From Arenicola marina (lineage: Eukaryota; Annelida; Polychaeta; Arenicolidae), in NCBI GenBank assembly GCA_964019135.1, contig OZ025249.1:11520039-11584038 (forward strand): a stretch of DNA of 64,000 nt. Direction: 5' to 3'. Position 1 is the stretch's first letter. Every line of letters starts with the position of its first letter. Below are positions 1 to 12,700 of this stretch, in pieces. Below the pieces are notes generated by a model. That model worked only from the letters and a program-made list of their open reading frames with translations. It was not told the origin of the DNA and made no database searches. The position numbers and the translations under genes were made by a program.

Positions 1-1539
1 GAAGTTCTTTTTCACATGAGATTCAAGATAGCAAGGCGTTTGTCGCGCGTGTGGTGTACACTACTCACTATGCCATGCAAGACTCATGAATGTTGTGCCA
101 ACAACAAAGAACGTATCCATTCTGTAAATTCTTGGCCAACATTTAATCGAAGAAGCTAATTCAATAATACACTGCTTATACCTGACTGCACATTCGAAAC
201 CTTTTGACAGATACGAGATGATGTAAATTATTGGCAAGTGATAAAAGACCAACACGCAGAAAATAATTTATATATATTGGAGATAGTGTGGAGAGGGGGT
301 TAAATAATGCATTTGACTTTAGGCGTAGCAACCGGGGATCCAGTGGGGGACACCCCACCATGCCCCATCACACACACTCTCCCGGCCTCCCATGCATGCA
401 ATAATTCCGGGAAGAACCCTAACGTAGGCCTACTTGGACTGTTGGACCCCACACCCTCTCTACCTGCACACCATATAATCCATACAGTGTGCGACACTAA
501 CGCTCGACCGGTCTTGTAACTATTTTGCCGCTCCGAAAGCTCTATAGGGTACACTGTTTCAGTAATACCAATATATTATTTTTATTAATAAATCGAGTGC
601 GTGAGCGATCTGCTTAGACCTATGCAAGCTATATTGTATTGCATCCCTGCCAACGAGACCGACTTTCCCGCCTTCAGGAATATGAATACTGATGAGTATT
701 TTTCTTCCTGGTGTCTAGCAATATATATATATTGGGTCATGAGCACAAGCAGTTGGCATGCTGAGTAGAATCCCGCAAACAGACACACACACGGACAAGC
801 TTAATTAGGTCAGACTGGTTGGAATCGGCAGTATACAATCATGGAAACTGCACACCGTGCGGACATCCTATGTGCATCATTTGTCATATCTCGATTATCC
901 TCTCGCACAGTGGGAAGAAATGTGGCGCTTTGTGAAAGAGGGCAAGCTTCCAAAGGCGCCAAAGCCGAATGTTGATTGTGGAAAAGAAAAAGTCCAAAGT
1001 GACTAAGAAAATCAAGAGATAATGTCGTTTGTAAGTTCAAAACTGTTTGTCAATTCACAACCTCCATAGTGCACGGAACGGCTTCAGATATTTGTTGGGT
1101 GTATGTGTGAGGGGCGGGGGGGGGGAGGTGATCTTCACTCAGCATGCCCGTATCCGGTCTAGTGATACCACAGCCGGTCGAGTGTAATTACTGCATTACA
1201 AGACCGGCCGGTCCTTTTTGGACTTTTTGAAGGGGGGGGGGGGCACAAAGACTTGCGGGTAAAAGCCGTAAGAGACGTAGGTGACCGTGGTGCCCAGAAT
1301 TTGAAAGTGGCGGGGGGGGGGGGGGTAAGGTATATCTTAGGGTCTGAAAGGGAAAGGGGACACGTGCCCCCTCTGCCCCCCCCCCCCTAGGGCCAGAAGG
1401 AACATAGTATCCTATAGGGTCTGAAAGGACCACGCAGGTTTGAGATCTCACTCCAAACGCGCAAGCACCCACCACCTGACTACAACAGATTGAGGCAACA
1501 CATAAACGACGCAATCATTAAAAATTATATTCATCAAGG
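1..1539. other. Non-coding flank with G-rich repeat remnant
   Basis: No exon of the downstream phosphatase gene or of another gene could be recognised here. Positions about 1190-1420 carry three long G or C runs and a GGGTCTGAAAG...CACGTGCCCCC stretch that recurs near 22,380, so this is probably a copy of a small dispersed transposon. The rest is AT-rich with short random reading frames. It may be intergenic, or an intron of the phosphatase gene, whose 5' exons are missing from the window. Confidence 0.5.
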
Positions 1540-2847
1540 CGCAGTTGTAGCATAGAACGCCTCGTGTCGTGTGACCATACTCACTCCCATTACCCACATG
1601 GTGTTGTGGCACAGAACGCCTCGTGTCGTGTGACCTTACTCACTCCTCTAACCCACACGGTGTTGTGGCATAGAACGCCTCGTGTCGTGTGACCCTACTC
1701 ACTCCTCTAACCCACACGGTGTTGTGGCATAGAACGCCTCGTGTCGTGTGACCTTACTCACTCCTCTAACCCACACGGTGTTGTGGCATAGAACGCCTCG
1801 TGTCGTGTGACCCTACTCACTCCCCTAACCCACGCGGTGTTGTGGCACAGAACGCCTCGTGTCGTGTGACCCTACTCACTCCCATTACCCACTCGGTGTT
1901 GTGGCACAGAACGCCTCGTGTCGTGTGACCCTACTCACTCCCCTAACCCACGCGGTGTTGTGGCACAGAACGCCTCGTGTCGTGTGACCCTACTCACTCC
2001 CATTACCCACACGGTGTTGTGGCACAGAACGCCTCGTGTCGTGTGACCCTACTCACTCCCATTACCCACACGGTGTTGTGGCACAGAACGCCTCGTGTCG
2101 TGTGACCCTACTCACTCCCATTACCCACACGGTGTTGTGGCACAGAACGCCTCGTGTCGTGTGACCTTACTCACTCCTCTAACCCACACGGTGTTGTGGC
2201 ACAGAACGCCTCGTGTCGTGTGACCTTACTCACTCCTCTAACCCACACGATGTTGTGGCATAGAACGCCTCGTGTCGTGTGACCTTACTCACTCCTCTAA
2301 CCCACACGGTGTTGTGGCACAGAACGCCTCGTGTCGTGTGACCTTACTCACTCCTCTAACCCACACGGTGTTGTGGCATAGAACGCCTCGTGTCGTGTGA
2401 CCTTACTCACTCCTCTAACCCACACGGTGTTGTGGCATAGAACGCCCTCGTGTCGTGTGACCCTACTCACTCCCATTACCCACACGGTGTTGTGGTATAG
2501 AACGCCTCGTGTCGTGTGACCCTACTCACTCCCATTACCCACACGGTGTTGTAGCACAGAACGCCTCGTGTCGTGTGACCCTACTCACTCCCATTACCCA
2601 CACGGTGTTGTGGCATAGAACGCCTCGTGTCGTGTGACCTTACTCACTCCTCTAACCCACACGGTGTTGTGGCATAGAACGCCCTCGTGTCGTGTGACCC
2701 TACTCACTCCCATTACCCACACGGTGTTGTGGTATAGAACGCCTCGTGTCGTGTGACCCTACTCACTCCCATTACCCACACGGTGTTGTAGCACAGAACG
2801 CCTCGTGTCGTGTGACCCTACTCACACCCATTACCCACACGGTGTTA
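1540..2847. repeat. 59-bp minisatellite, about 22 copies
   Basis: Tandem copies of a 59-bp unit containing AGAACGCCTCGTGTCGTGTG. Two sub-types alternate: one reads CCTTACTCACTCCTCTAACC and the other CCCTACTCACTCCCATTACC. A unit with one extra C (60 bp) occurs near 2441 and again near 2678, exactly 237 bp apart (4 x 59 + 1), and the units around it also match. Part of the array was therefore duplicated as a four-unit block. The last copies fade at about 2847. There is no spacer diversity, so it is not a CRISPR array. Confidence 0.95.
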
Positions 2848-3123
2848 CAGTTGTCTTTAATTACCATTACAATGACACGTCATGCACCCCATTCCTCCTG
2901 ACTCAATGGCCGACGGCTATAGTAGTTTACAGATGCCTTAGGCGATAGGCCTGCTGTCCGATTGTTGTCAAACAACCATGAAAGTACGGTTATTGCTGCA
3001 TGCACTGATACCCAGGGGCCCGGCCAGGAGTATATCATTTCTTTGGCCCCAGTACCCGTAATGTAGCTTGTCGTGAAATGTCTAGCGTGTATATAAATAC
3101 TTTTATATATTGATTATAATTAG

Positions 3124-3240
3124 GTTACTTCTACCTGAACCACATTCGTGTGTACGTGAGCAACTCGTTCATCCCTGAAAACAACGCCCGACTGAACACA
3201 AAGGCCGACATCATGGGTCACGGGGACTTCGTGACTTGTG
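3124..3240 (+). pseudogene. Truncated duplicate of the galactose-binding exon
   Basis: After a plausible acceptor (TTAG at 3120-3123) the sequence reads YFYLNHIRVYVSNSFIPENN and continues NTKADIMGHGDFVTCG. This matches the start of the true exon at 3428 (WFYLNHIRVYVSNSFIPDNN) almost residue for residue. Similarity stops at about 3240 and no donor-ended counterpart of the second half follows. It is a partial tandem duplication of the exon's 5' two-fifths, about 300 bp upstream of the original. It could be a dead exon or an unused alternative acceptor. The reading frame is still open, so the copy is fairly young. Confidence 0.75.
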
Positions 3241-3427
3241 GTGCGCCACTCACTCTCCCTCCTACTTATGCTATGTTTGGTATATCTCCAAAGTATATGG
3301 ACGCATCTGCCCCGTTACGTGTCGTATATCACGGCGTGTATATGACATCGTCGTGCCCAATACGAGTGTTTACACTGCATCTTCTATAATCAATACAGAA
3401 CGAAATATTTTTCCTTTGTCTCATTAG

Positions 3428-3718
3428 GAGGCTGGTTCTACCTGAACCACATCCGTGTGTACGTGAGTAACTCCTTCATCCCTGACAACAACGCCACCCT
3501 TAACGCTGAGGACGACATCACGGGTTACGGGGCCTTCGTGTTCTGTGGGGAATACAATGATAAAGTACCACAGGGGCAGGACGCCGAGGTGGTGTGTGAA
3601 CAGCCTCTGGTCGGCAGTAATGTCCTCCTCTGGAAGTACGAGATATCGTCAAGGGATGGTGATCTACAGAGTACCTTCATCACGTCCGAGGTGACAGTGA
3701 CCGGACATCGATACCAAG
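3428..3718 (+). CDS. Exon: galactose-binding-like (F5/8C or fucolectin-like) half-domain
   Basis: First visible exon of the phosphatase gene, phase 2 at its start and phase 1 at its end. It encodes about 96 residues beginning GWFYLNHIRVYVSNS, with later VFCGEYND and AEVVCEQPLVG. The LNHIRVYVSNS strand and the paired cysteines resemble the second half of eel-fucolectin or F5/8 type C folds, which bind sugars or lipid head groups on the cell surface. The first half of the fold must come from an exon upstream. The assignment rests on pattern only; a profile search would settle the family. Confidence 0.65.
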
Positions 3719-6700
3719 GTAATGTGCATTGATTGACACAACGGGCTATGTTAATATTCCTAGTTTACCATAGTTCGTATCAAGGATCAATTATCATTCA
3801 AGGGCCCATAATGGTTTAGATGTTATTGGCATTAGCAAACGAATGGCACCCGTCGTTAAAGGTCGCCCTGCCAGAGCCTGAGTTCGGGTATGTCTTACAG
3901 TTTATTTGCTATAAGGAGGAGAGTAATATATTATGTTTCATTCCATTTCTACACACCAGCCACATTGATTTATTACAGTAATTTACATGTTCAATGTCTT
4001 GTTTTTATTATTTAAGAGGATGGTACTGAAACATTTTACACTCGTACATATATACTTGTTGAATTAGAACTTTCCATTCGATACCCCATAAAGGTAATAC
4101 CACTTTATTATTTGGTTCCATTGTTACACACCAGCTGAGTAACGCTAGTTTTTCACATTAATTTCCCTGTCCTAGATATCTTTGTTCCTACCTCTTTTGC
4201 ATGCATTGACGTTCCTTGTCCGGTTTCATGACCCTTTAATTCTATCATCATTTCGTCGTCATGAATCAGTCTGATATTAATATATGGCCTGTTGTACCCT
4301 CAGAGTGCGCCTCGTGCTCCACGGAATGTAACCCAACATACGGCTGTATAGCAAACTGCCCGGCTGGCAAGAACCAAACAACGTTCTGCTCCAGAGGTAC
4401 TTGAGCCTTATATGTCGAAGCATGCATTTGGGTAGCAGTACCAATCTTGGCCTTGCATCGAACCAGTAAATGAGTGATCGTCCAAAGACGACATCAATAA
4501 TTTCCAGTAGTAACTATGCATTCGTTTTTTCTTGCACCCATAGCTTGGCATGGATGGCTAAAATAAAGGGGTAGAGGCTATCATAAGCCAAGATCACTTT
4601 CGTCCTATTGTATGCTGTGCAATCCGCACCTCCCTTTGTTATAGATTGCGCTGATGGCACTTTCGGTATGAACTGTGGCAGGCGGTGCAGCGGCCATTGT
4701 GTCAATGGCGCCACGTGTGAGAAAACAAACGGGAGTTGCCCTGGTGGATGTCAGCTGTGGTACGGGAACCCAATCTGTGGAACAGAAATAGGTAAATTCT
4801 GCATGCATATATGCTATAGCGACATCCAGTATAACCTCTATGCACATCACCGGTTAAGGTCATATCATTGTGTGGTGTAAACTATTGCCAAACCGCATAG
4901 CCTATATATGGGAAATGACAAATACGAAATGGCCTACTACATTCATACCGTATGACGTGATGCACGTAATCGACAATGTCGATGCAATTAACCATCTTGG
5001 TACCTATATGATATATACATATCTCCCTCTATTAATCTGCAGATCATAATTTATAGTAGGGGTCTCAATTGCAACGCTTCTCTGCAACTTAGTGTTAGAA
5101 CAAATAATTTAATCATTTTGGTGTTACGGGCGTAGAGTAAACCAGGGTAGGGTATTTTCCAATCAATAGATTTTGGTACATGATATTCACAGATACCTGT
5201 GGAATGAGACAAAAAAAGGTTTGATTATTATTGCAATTTGTTTCGGGTTGACCCCTGGTTAGGCACAGGATGCCCGGACTATTAATAACAGGTTTACTGT
5301 AATACGAGCAAGGTGTTTCTTCTTCGTAGCACTACCCGAAGGTGACATCGTCAACTCTCTGGCGTTGGCTGACGTCACTTCCGGATCCGCTAACCTCATG
5401 TGGGACCCGCTCAATTCTGTGCCATCCGGTCTCGAATCCCATTACGGCTACGTCATCGGTCAGCAGAGTCCGCAGACACAACGTGCTGACACTGGCGGCG
5501 AATGGAGGAATATCGCATGGATTCCATACACCAACACAGACAGAGTGTCGTACACAGTGACTGGCTTAGCCCACAACTCCTGGTTCTCCGTCAGACTCCA
5601 GGTTTACCGCCAGGATCAGGGTCAGAACGAGACGGCGAACGACAGTAAAACAGTCAGCGTGAAGACAACGTGCATATGTAAGTTGGCTTGGCATGTAATT
5701 GTCCAATTCTGGTTTACTCACTCTTTTAACAGACCGTTTTAAGATATCGCTGAACAGGAACCTTTATTCCAAAAGACAAACGACTTGTTTGGCTCTGATA
5801 ATTATCCGTCAATCACTTCGTGCACATATGCTCCAATCTGCGCCACTTAAATGACTGTCGCTTTTTCCTCAGCTCCAAACTCTCCCGCTGTTCGTGTCCA
5901 GTACTTCCAAATGCGCTACGGTGATGACGTCATTGACACAGCAAATGTGACGTGGGATTTGATTGTGAGTCTTAACTATCAAATACGACACAGCAGACTA
6001 TATGCCTGACATCGTTTCATATTTATGTAAGGTGGTCCCAGAGTTCCTGTGACCCCTCCTCGTCTCCGGGGTCACAGGTTGTTGATTGATGTTGCTTCTC
6101 GCAATTGCATTATAAAGATATCTGAGCGGGGGTATTGGGGCTCTGAGCACCACCCACCGCCCAATTGTTTTAGCGATCTTCTACAAGGGCACCTAATATG
6201 GGGACGGCCCTCCCGCCTGTTTATACTGGACCCACCATATTATTATGTGAACCCCCTATTTTGGTCCCGTGGACCCCCCCCCCCCACTCCAGATCGTGAG
6301 AATATATTTCAAGCCCAAAGTGCCCCCACCCCCTTAAAATTCCTGGATCCGAGCCCGATTGTCACCCCCTCATGATTGTCTGCTGGATCCGCCCTTGCCG
6401 TCTGTCAGCGTATGTCGATCTATGAACTATAAACACAGCAAGTTATACAGTTCTTTCTATGACGCGTTGAAAGAAATAGTCAGATTTTACAGAACCACGA
6501 CAGTTATTTCACAATTTACCAAATTAATTCATCTGGAAGTTTCCATTGAACTTCTTAGATTCTTTAGCTTGTAATTTTGCAGCGGAAGCGGCGCATACAT
6601 GATATAAATTTACGGTTTCCCAATTCACGGTTATTTAACGTTTAAATTATCAGTTCACGATTAATGAAGATCCTTGACCACGACGGTCGGCTAATACCTC

Positions 6701-9700
6701 ATTCGCAGTTCACGAGAAATTATTGTAATATGTAATATTGTAATATCCACTTGTCTATAATCATAGTCATCATATGTAACCATGATGCCGTTAGTATGTC
6801 ACGTGAATGCTTAAATCTGAGCAAATAACAAACGAAACTTATTGACGCCCGCTGTGGAAGCTGAAGGAAATTTATCAAACGCGCATTCCACCGGATGTAG
6901 AAAATGTCGCGAAGCTTCGTGCTCTACTTGCATACTCTTGCATACCATGCTAACCGGGGCTAGTTCGCCCCCGGAGTGAGTCCAGCCACCTCGATTATTA
7001 ATTTATTCGGTTACGTAATGTTTGCCGTTTGCCACATCTCAGCCGAAACGGCGATGTTTATTGGGTTTCTGACTTCATAGAATGAAACAATCGAGTTTTC
7101 TGCAAATTGTGATATAAATGTCGCCCGTGCTTAGTTCTGGCGGGAAAGAGCTCGATATGCAACGATATCTCGTGAATGGAAGTAAACACATGAAATCAGA
7201 CTGCGTTAGTAATGTTTTTGATCTTGTTGAATTTGCTACATATCGGACGTAGACAATATATATCGCTTAAAAGTACAGACAATCCCGCATTCAGTGACAT
7301 TTAGTTCACATCTGCAATTTGTTTAAGATTTCTGTGAATCGAGGTCAAACCAAAATTACTGGCGGGGCAAGTTCGCCCGCGTGCGATGAGGGACTATATG
7401 TCGGGGCCTTATGTGTCTTGCAGGTCTTATGGGTCTCTCATCGCCGTTCCACTCCCCAGATTATTGTTGGGGTCAGGGTTGTAGGACTAGGGGTCCGGGA
7501 ATGGAATGAGTTAGGGTCCATGGATAAGGCCTATGGCTGAAAGATACGGGTTCGACTTAAGGCCCCCAGAGTGACGCCAACGCAGCGGGTGGAACGGCGA
7601 GGAGGGACACATACGTCATAGGACCAGGAGAACAAATAAGGCCCTGAAACACGTTCGCCTTGTGTCGTTTGTGTGGCGACCTTGTCCTGTAACAAAAAGG
7701 CGAAGCCTGGGTGCCGTGCACTGAGTGCAATAGATGGGCACACCAGGAGCGCACCGGAACAGACACCACATCAGCATGCGTGTGGCACAAGTGTACCTCT
7801 GATTCCAAGTCTATAAACGTAGTCTTACTTTGTCTTCTGTCGAATGATAAGTAATATTTTTCTATTCGATTTCATGGAAAAGAAATTTAAGTCAATATTT
7901 TCGCATAAAATAAGGATTTCTTAGCACCGTTGTGCTTGGGGGCGAACCCGCCCCTTTAAGGGTACGAAGTTGCCTACATAAATAAGCTGCAACTTCTTAG
8001 CCGAGATATGTACGTATTATGTCAGACGTAGCATGACTATTATAGCTAAGAAATGGCCCACAGATCAACTTGAGTCAAAATTGGCCGAACCAGCCCAGGT
8101 CTCCCCTATTTATTCTCGGTTTCCTTGTGATTCAAGGACCCAGCCGGCAGTGGATGTGATTTCATAGCAGGCTACGTGTTTACATCTTCCGACCAAAAAC
8201 ACTACAATCTGGACAACACGACGAGCTCCTATATCGTGGAGAACAACGTCACGGGTACCTACGTCATCAGCGTCACGGCCAAAAACAACGGGGACTTACA
8301 GGCTGACACCCGGCGGAATATAACAATAGGCTTACGTGAGTCTTAGTTCAAACTTTTTATCTTTATCTTGGAAGATCTATCTTTTGTGGTGCCTTTTTCA
8401 AGTGGTGATTAAACGGGATATCGATATGCGCAGAGGATGCACTCATGTTTCGTTTTATATGCTTATAGGGATCTCGAAGTGGGGGGGGGGTCCAGTGTCC
8501 AGTGTCTATTTTTCAAGTGTTGAATGTCGATTTGTCACGACCTTTCGTGTCGCTTTTTGGCTAAGTTCAGTGTTGTTTTTTCAGATCTCCAGTGTGGGAA
8601 TTTGCGGGTCAATGTCGAAGGTCGACTTTTCAAATATGTCTGCTTATGTCTTACGTTGAAGTAACTTTGCTGTACTTATACAAAATATATGATCAATGAC
8701 AAACGATTGCATGAAACTTTTTTGTTTAATTGACCTCATGGTTTGTACGATAAGGAAAGAAACTTATGTTCATTTAGGGCCTGTATCTGGTTGAATTAAA
8801 TCGTAATATTAACACAATGTAGCCTACACATTGATGGGTAACTAACACAATTCTGCACAAGAAATCTAAGCAATTCTGACATTAACGAATTCTAAGCAAA
8901 TTCGGATATCAACTATGATGGATAAAAAATGTAATCTTCGCACCAAGTGACTTCGACGCAGGTTCCGGTTTCATTGTCGATGGTGCTAACTACTAGGCTA
9001 TAGGTGGAGAATTTATCCAAATATGCGGAAATATTTGAATTTTGAGAAAATCAACAGTAGGCCTACGTGTGTGATAAAGCTATATGGGATAAAAGCAAAT
9101 ACTTTTAACATCGCCACAGTATAAACTTAATTGCAGTTTATTTTAATATTAATATAGATAGGGATTTATGTCTTGAAAGGTCCTTTCGAACCATGGGTTT
9201 ATCTTTATCGTCGTTCTACAGTTGTTAAACCCCTACTACAATAGCACGTACCAGTAGGTCTCCGATCGGATGATAAAAATCCAATTGAATCACTATAAAT
9301 ATAGAAGTTAATATCAGAAGGACATTTCTCCTGGTGTGTCTTTCCGGAACTTCATAATCAAATTGACGTTGATATTGTTTTCTTCGTATGTTTTCACTGT
9401 CTTTTAACTCCAACAATGCAGGTGACAGAGAAGAGTCGAGCACAACGCCGCCCCCTCCCAACACCCCGCTGATCGCTGGACTGACTGTCGCAATCGTGGC
9501 CCTGGTTACCGTGGTCGTTGTAGTCCTCGTCTTGTGGTCAGTAGCCTATAGAATGAACGCAGAACAAACGTGGGTACACCACAACATTAACTTTCAACCG
9601 TTTTAACGGCTTTGCAGTTCGTTTAAAAAAGACCAGGTATAATACATGATACGCTAAATAGGCGGAGGTCAGATGTTCTGTCATGCTCATGAGAGCCGAA

Positions 9701-12700
9701 GCATTATATGCAAATATACTACACATCTTCCAAATGCTTTAGCAGAGCACTTGTATTTAAGCAATCGTTAAATTGTAACTACCCCATTGATCTTTCTATT
9801 AGGCGGAGAAGGCAGCGTACACCGAGAGGCGAGACCGGTGTACACCCTCCAGAAGCCGGACCAGCCCTCGGCACTACCGGATCCGTAAACATCGCCATCG
9901 CTAATGGTACTAGAGGTGAGATAGACTGACATGTTAGTCAGGATAAGCGAATCTTTGCATCTGTCATTATACATGACGGAAGGCACTGCCAGTTCCGTTT
10001 AAAGTAATCTATTAGTGGTAATGAGAAGAAAATGAAATGTATTACTTTACTTCAAACATGAAAACAAAAAAATCGACATTCGACATTGACCCCCAAATTC
10101 CGACACTGAGGATCTGAAAAGCGACATCCACACAGATGGTGGCATTTTAGAAAAAAACAACACTGAACTACGACACTGACACGAGACGTCGGGCCAAACA
10201 GACATTCGACACTGGTAATTTTGAAAAATCCACACTGGACCCCCCCCCCCCCCTCCCCACCTCGAGACCCCCGGGAAATGGTGTCTTAGATTCCGGAACG
10301 CGTGGCAGGTGCATGTTTGACCACTTTACTTATACCGCTTTGTTACTTCAACGTCCGCCATTTCACTCCAGAAGAAGAAGCCAAGAAGCCAAGCGTCGAT
10401 ATCAAACACGTCAACGATAATGAGGAGGACACTTCGGATGGCGAGGACGATCAGTCCGCCCCTGAAGATGCACTCTATGAAAACACGGCCGTTGTCCGGA
10501 AAAACATACCGCTAGACTTGTTGGAGCAGATCTACAGAGAGATCAAGGCCAAAACAAAGGGTTTCCATGACCTTTATTACGTAAGGATTACTTTGACAAA
10601 AGATACTTTTTTTTGCAATATGTCGGTGCTCCTCGTTTGTCTGTCGCTCTGTTTGTCGGTGAAGATGACAACTGTCGAATGCCGAGATAAATAGTCGGCA
10701 ACCTTCATCATAATATGCATATGGTCAAAACTAATCTTTATTGTGTTAAGTGTGTTAGCAACCTGGTACAAGGTCAGGTTAAGGGTGACGTACGTAATTT
10801 GTCCAAAACCCGTTTTCCCCCGTCTAATATTGAAGATATATGTCACAAATCTATATTACAAAGTTTTACTTGACTCAAGAGTACGACTGATATACCCCAT
10901 GTTAAAAATGATGATATGAATAGCGCTTGCCGTTTGCATGGCGACCAAAGTCGCCATTATAAACAAATGGACTTTTGCCCCTACTTTGACGACTTTTGCT
11001 CAATGTCCATCAACCAAAGTTAAACACCAATGCATCGCCGGGATTGTGTATGTCAAACATGACGGTGATCGGAAAAAGATTGTCTAATGCTACGGCAATA
11101 TGCCCTAATGCTGAAACATAGAAACCTACATGCCAAGGGCACCATCTTTCTACTATAGTTTACCGAAGAACATGTCTCAAAACTGAAAATCTTTAAATAG
11201 ATGATGTATTATATACGGAATCTGGTCTCAAGCCCACAGTGCACAATGTAGAGGTGCTAGAGCTCCAGTAATTTGGGGGCCCGAAGCCGAATTTTCTTAA
11301 TTTTGAAGCTTATCGTCTTTCATTTTTTACCACAACCTAGTATGAAAGCGGTGCCTTCATGATCGATCGTAGTGCCTTCATGACTGATCATCCAAGAACC
11401 TTCATTATGGTCATTCCATCAAAATTACAAGGTTTAACTTAACAATGGTCAGGAAGGCCTATAAGTGTTGTCTACGAAGATTCCCCTGTGTGGATTATAG
11501 GCGCAATTGGAAATAACTCAAATTGTAATAATTTGTTTACGTAAATGTTCAACGGAATGAATATTTCAGTCGTATAATATTACAGTCCATCACTACAAGC
11601 GTGGCGGTAACCACGGCAACCGCCGCAAAAGAGCGTAACAGGATCAAGAACCGATTCAAGAACATACTTCCTTGTGAGTGCGATATTAAACCTTGCAGAC
11701 AAGGATTCAAACGAGAATTTATATATAGGAAAAAAAGGAAGTTCAAAATTGATGTTATATAACCGCGAGATCACTGCGCAATGAATTATTATATTGATCA
11801 GTATATTATTGTATATTGTGCAATACTCTTACATTTGTAGAGTCCCGTAGTAAGCTGATAATATAGTTATTTGATTAAAAGTTAACTGAGTAATTAAGGA
11901 CATTGTTATTTAAGGCGATATGTTACGCCTACGTACATGGTGATGCATTCCACCTATGTACATGGCAATTGGTTACGCAAATGCATAATAGGATCTGTGT
12001 GATCTGATATATAATATAACATATGATGTCAAAAAAGGGATCTTATAATACACTCTAATTCCAGACGACCATAGCCGTGTCATTCTTGCAACGTCCACAG
12101 GGGATGGTTACATCAATGCAAGTTACGTCAAGGTAAATTAGTATTGGTATCTTATTCTTACGTTCTAGTTAACGTTTACAACATTACCGACAAATATACG
12201 ACTTCCATGAAGTGCCTTTTAAAGATTAGTTGTAGCCACATGAACAGTTATTTTAAATTAGTTATTTAAACACAAGTCATCATTGCTAATTTGCTGAACA
12301 TTGTTATACCTTACAGGGTTACGGCACCGCACATGAGAAGAGCTACGTAGCCACCCAGGGTGAGTTCAGAGCAAACACTTTTATTGTGTGCCATGATTTT
12401 ATTGACAACCCTGTCAAGTCATAATTAAAGCCACCTCTGTATGTATTTAGTCTATAGCATGCCATATGCCCCCATGTTTATTATGGGGAAATAAGAAGGA
12501 CCGTCGGCATACAAACCCATAGTGCTCCCTCCTTGGATTTATTGTATATTTTCTGAAAGCTTGCAAGACGAACCGTACGAGAATTGTTTCTGTTGTGTCC
12601 AATGTAGGACCTGTCCCGGATTCTACGACGGACTTCTGGGAGATGGTCTGGCAACTCAAGTCATCTGTGGTCGTTATGCTGACGCCATTGTTCGAGAACA

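Noticed and set aside
1188-1514. 108-codon minus-strand proline-rich frame
   Set aside because: It is created by G homopolymers of a dispersed repeat.
1540-2847. CRISPR-like regular repeat
   Set aside because: Units are contiguous, with no unique spacers, and the genome is animal.
7540-7560. tRNA-like GGTTCGA box
   Set aside because: No A box or cloverleaf stems at the right distance.
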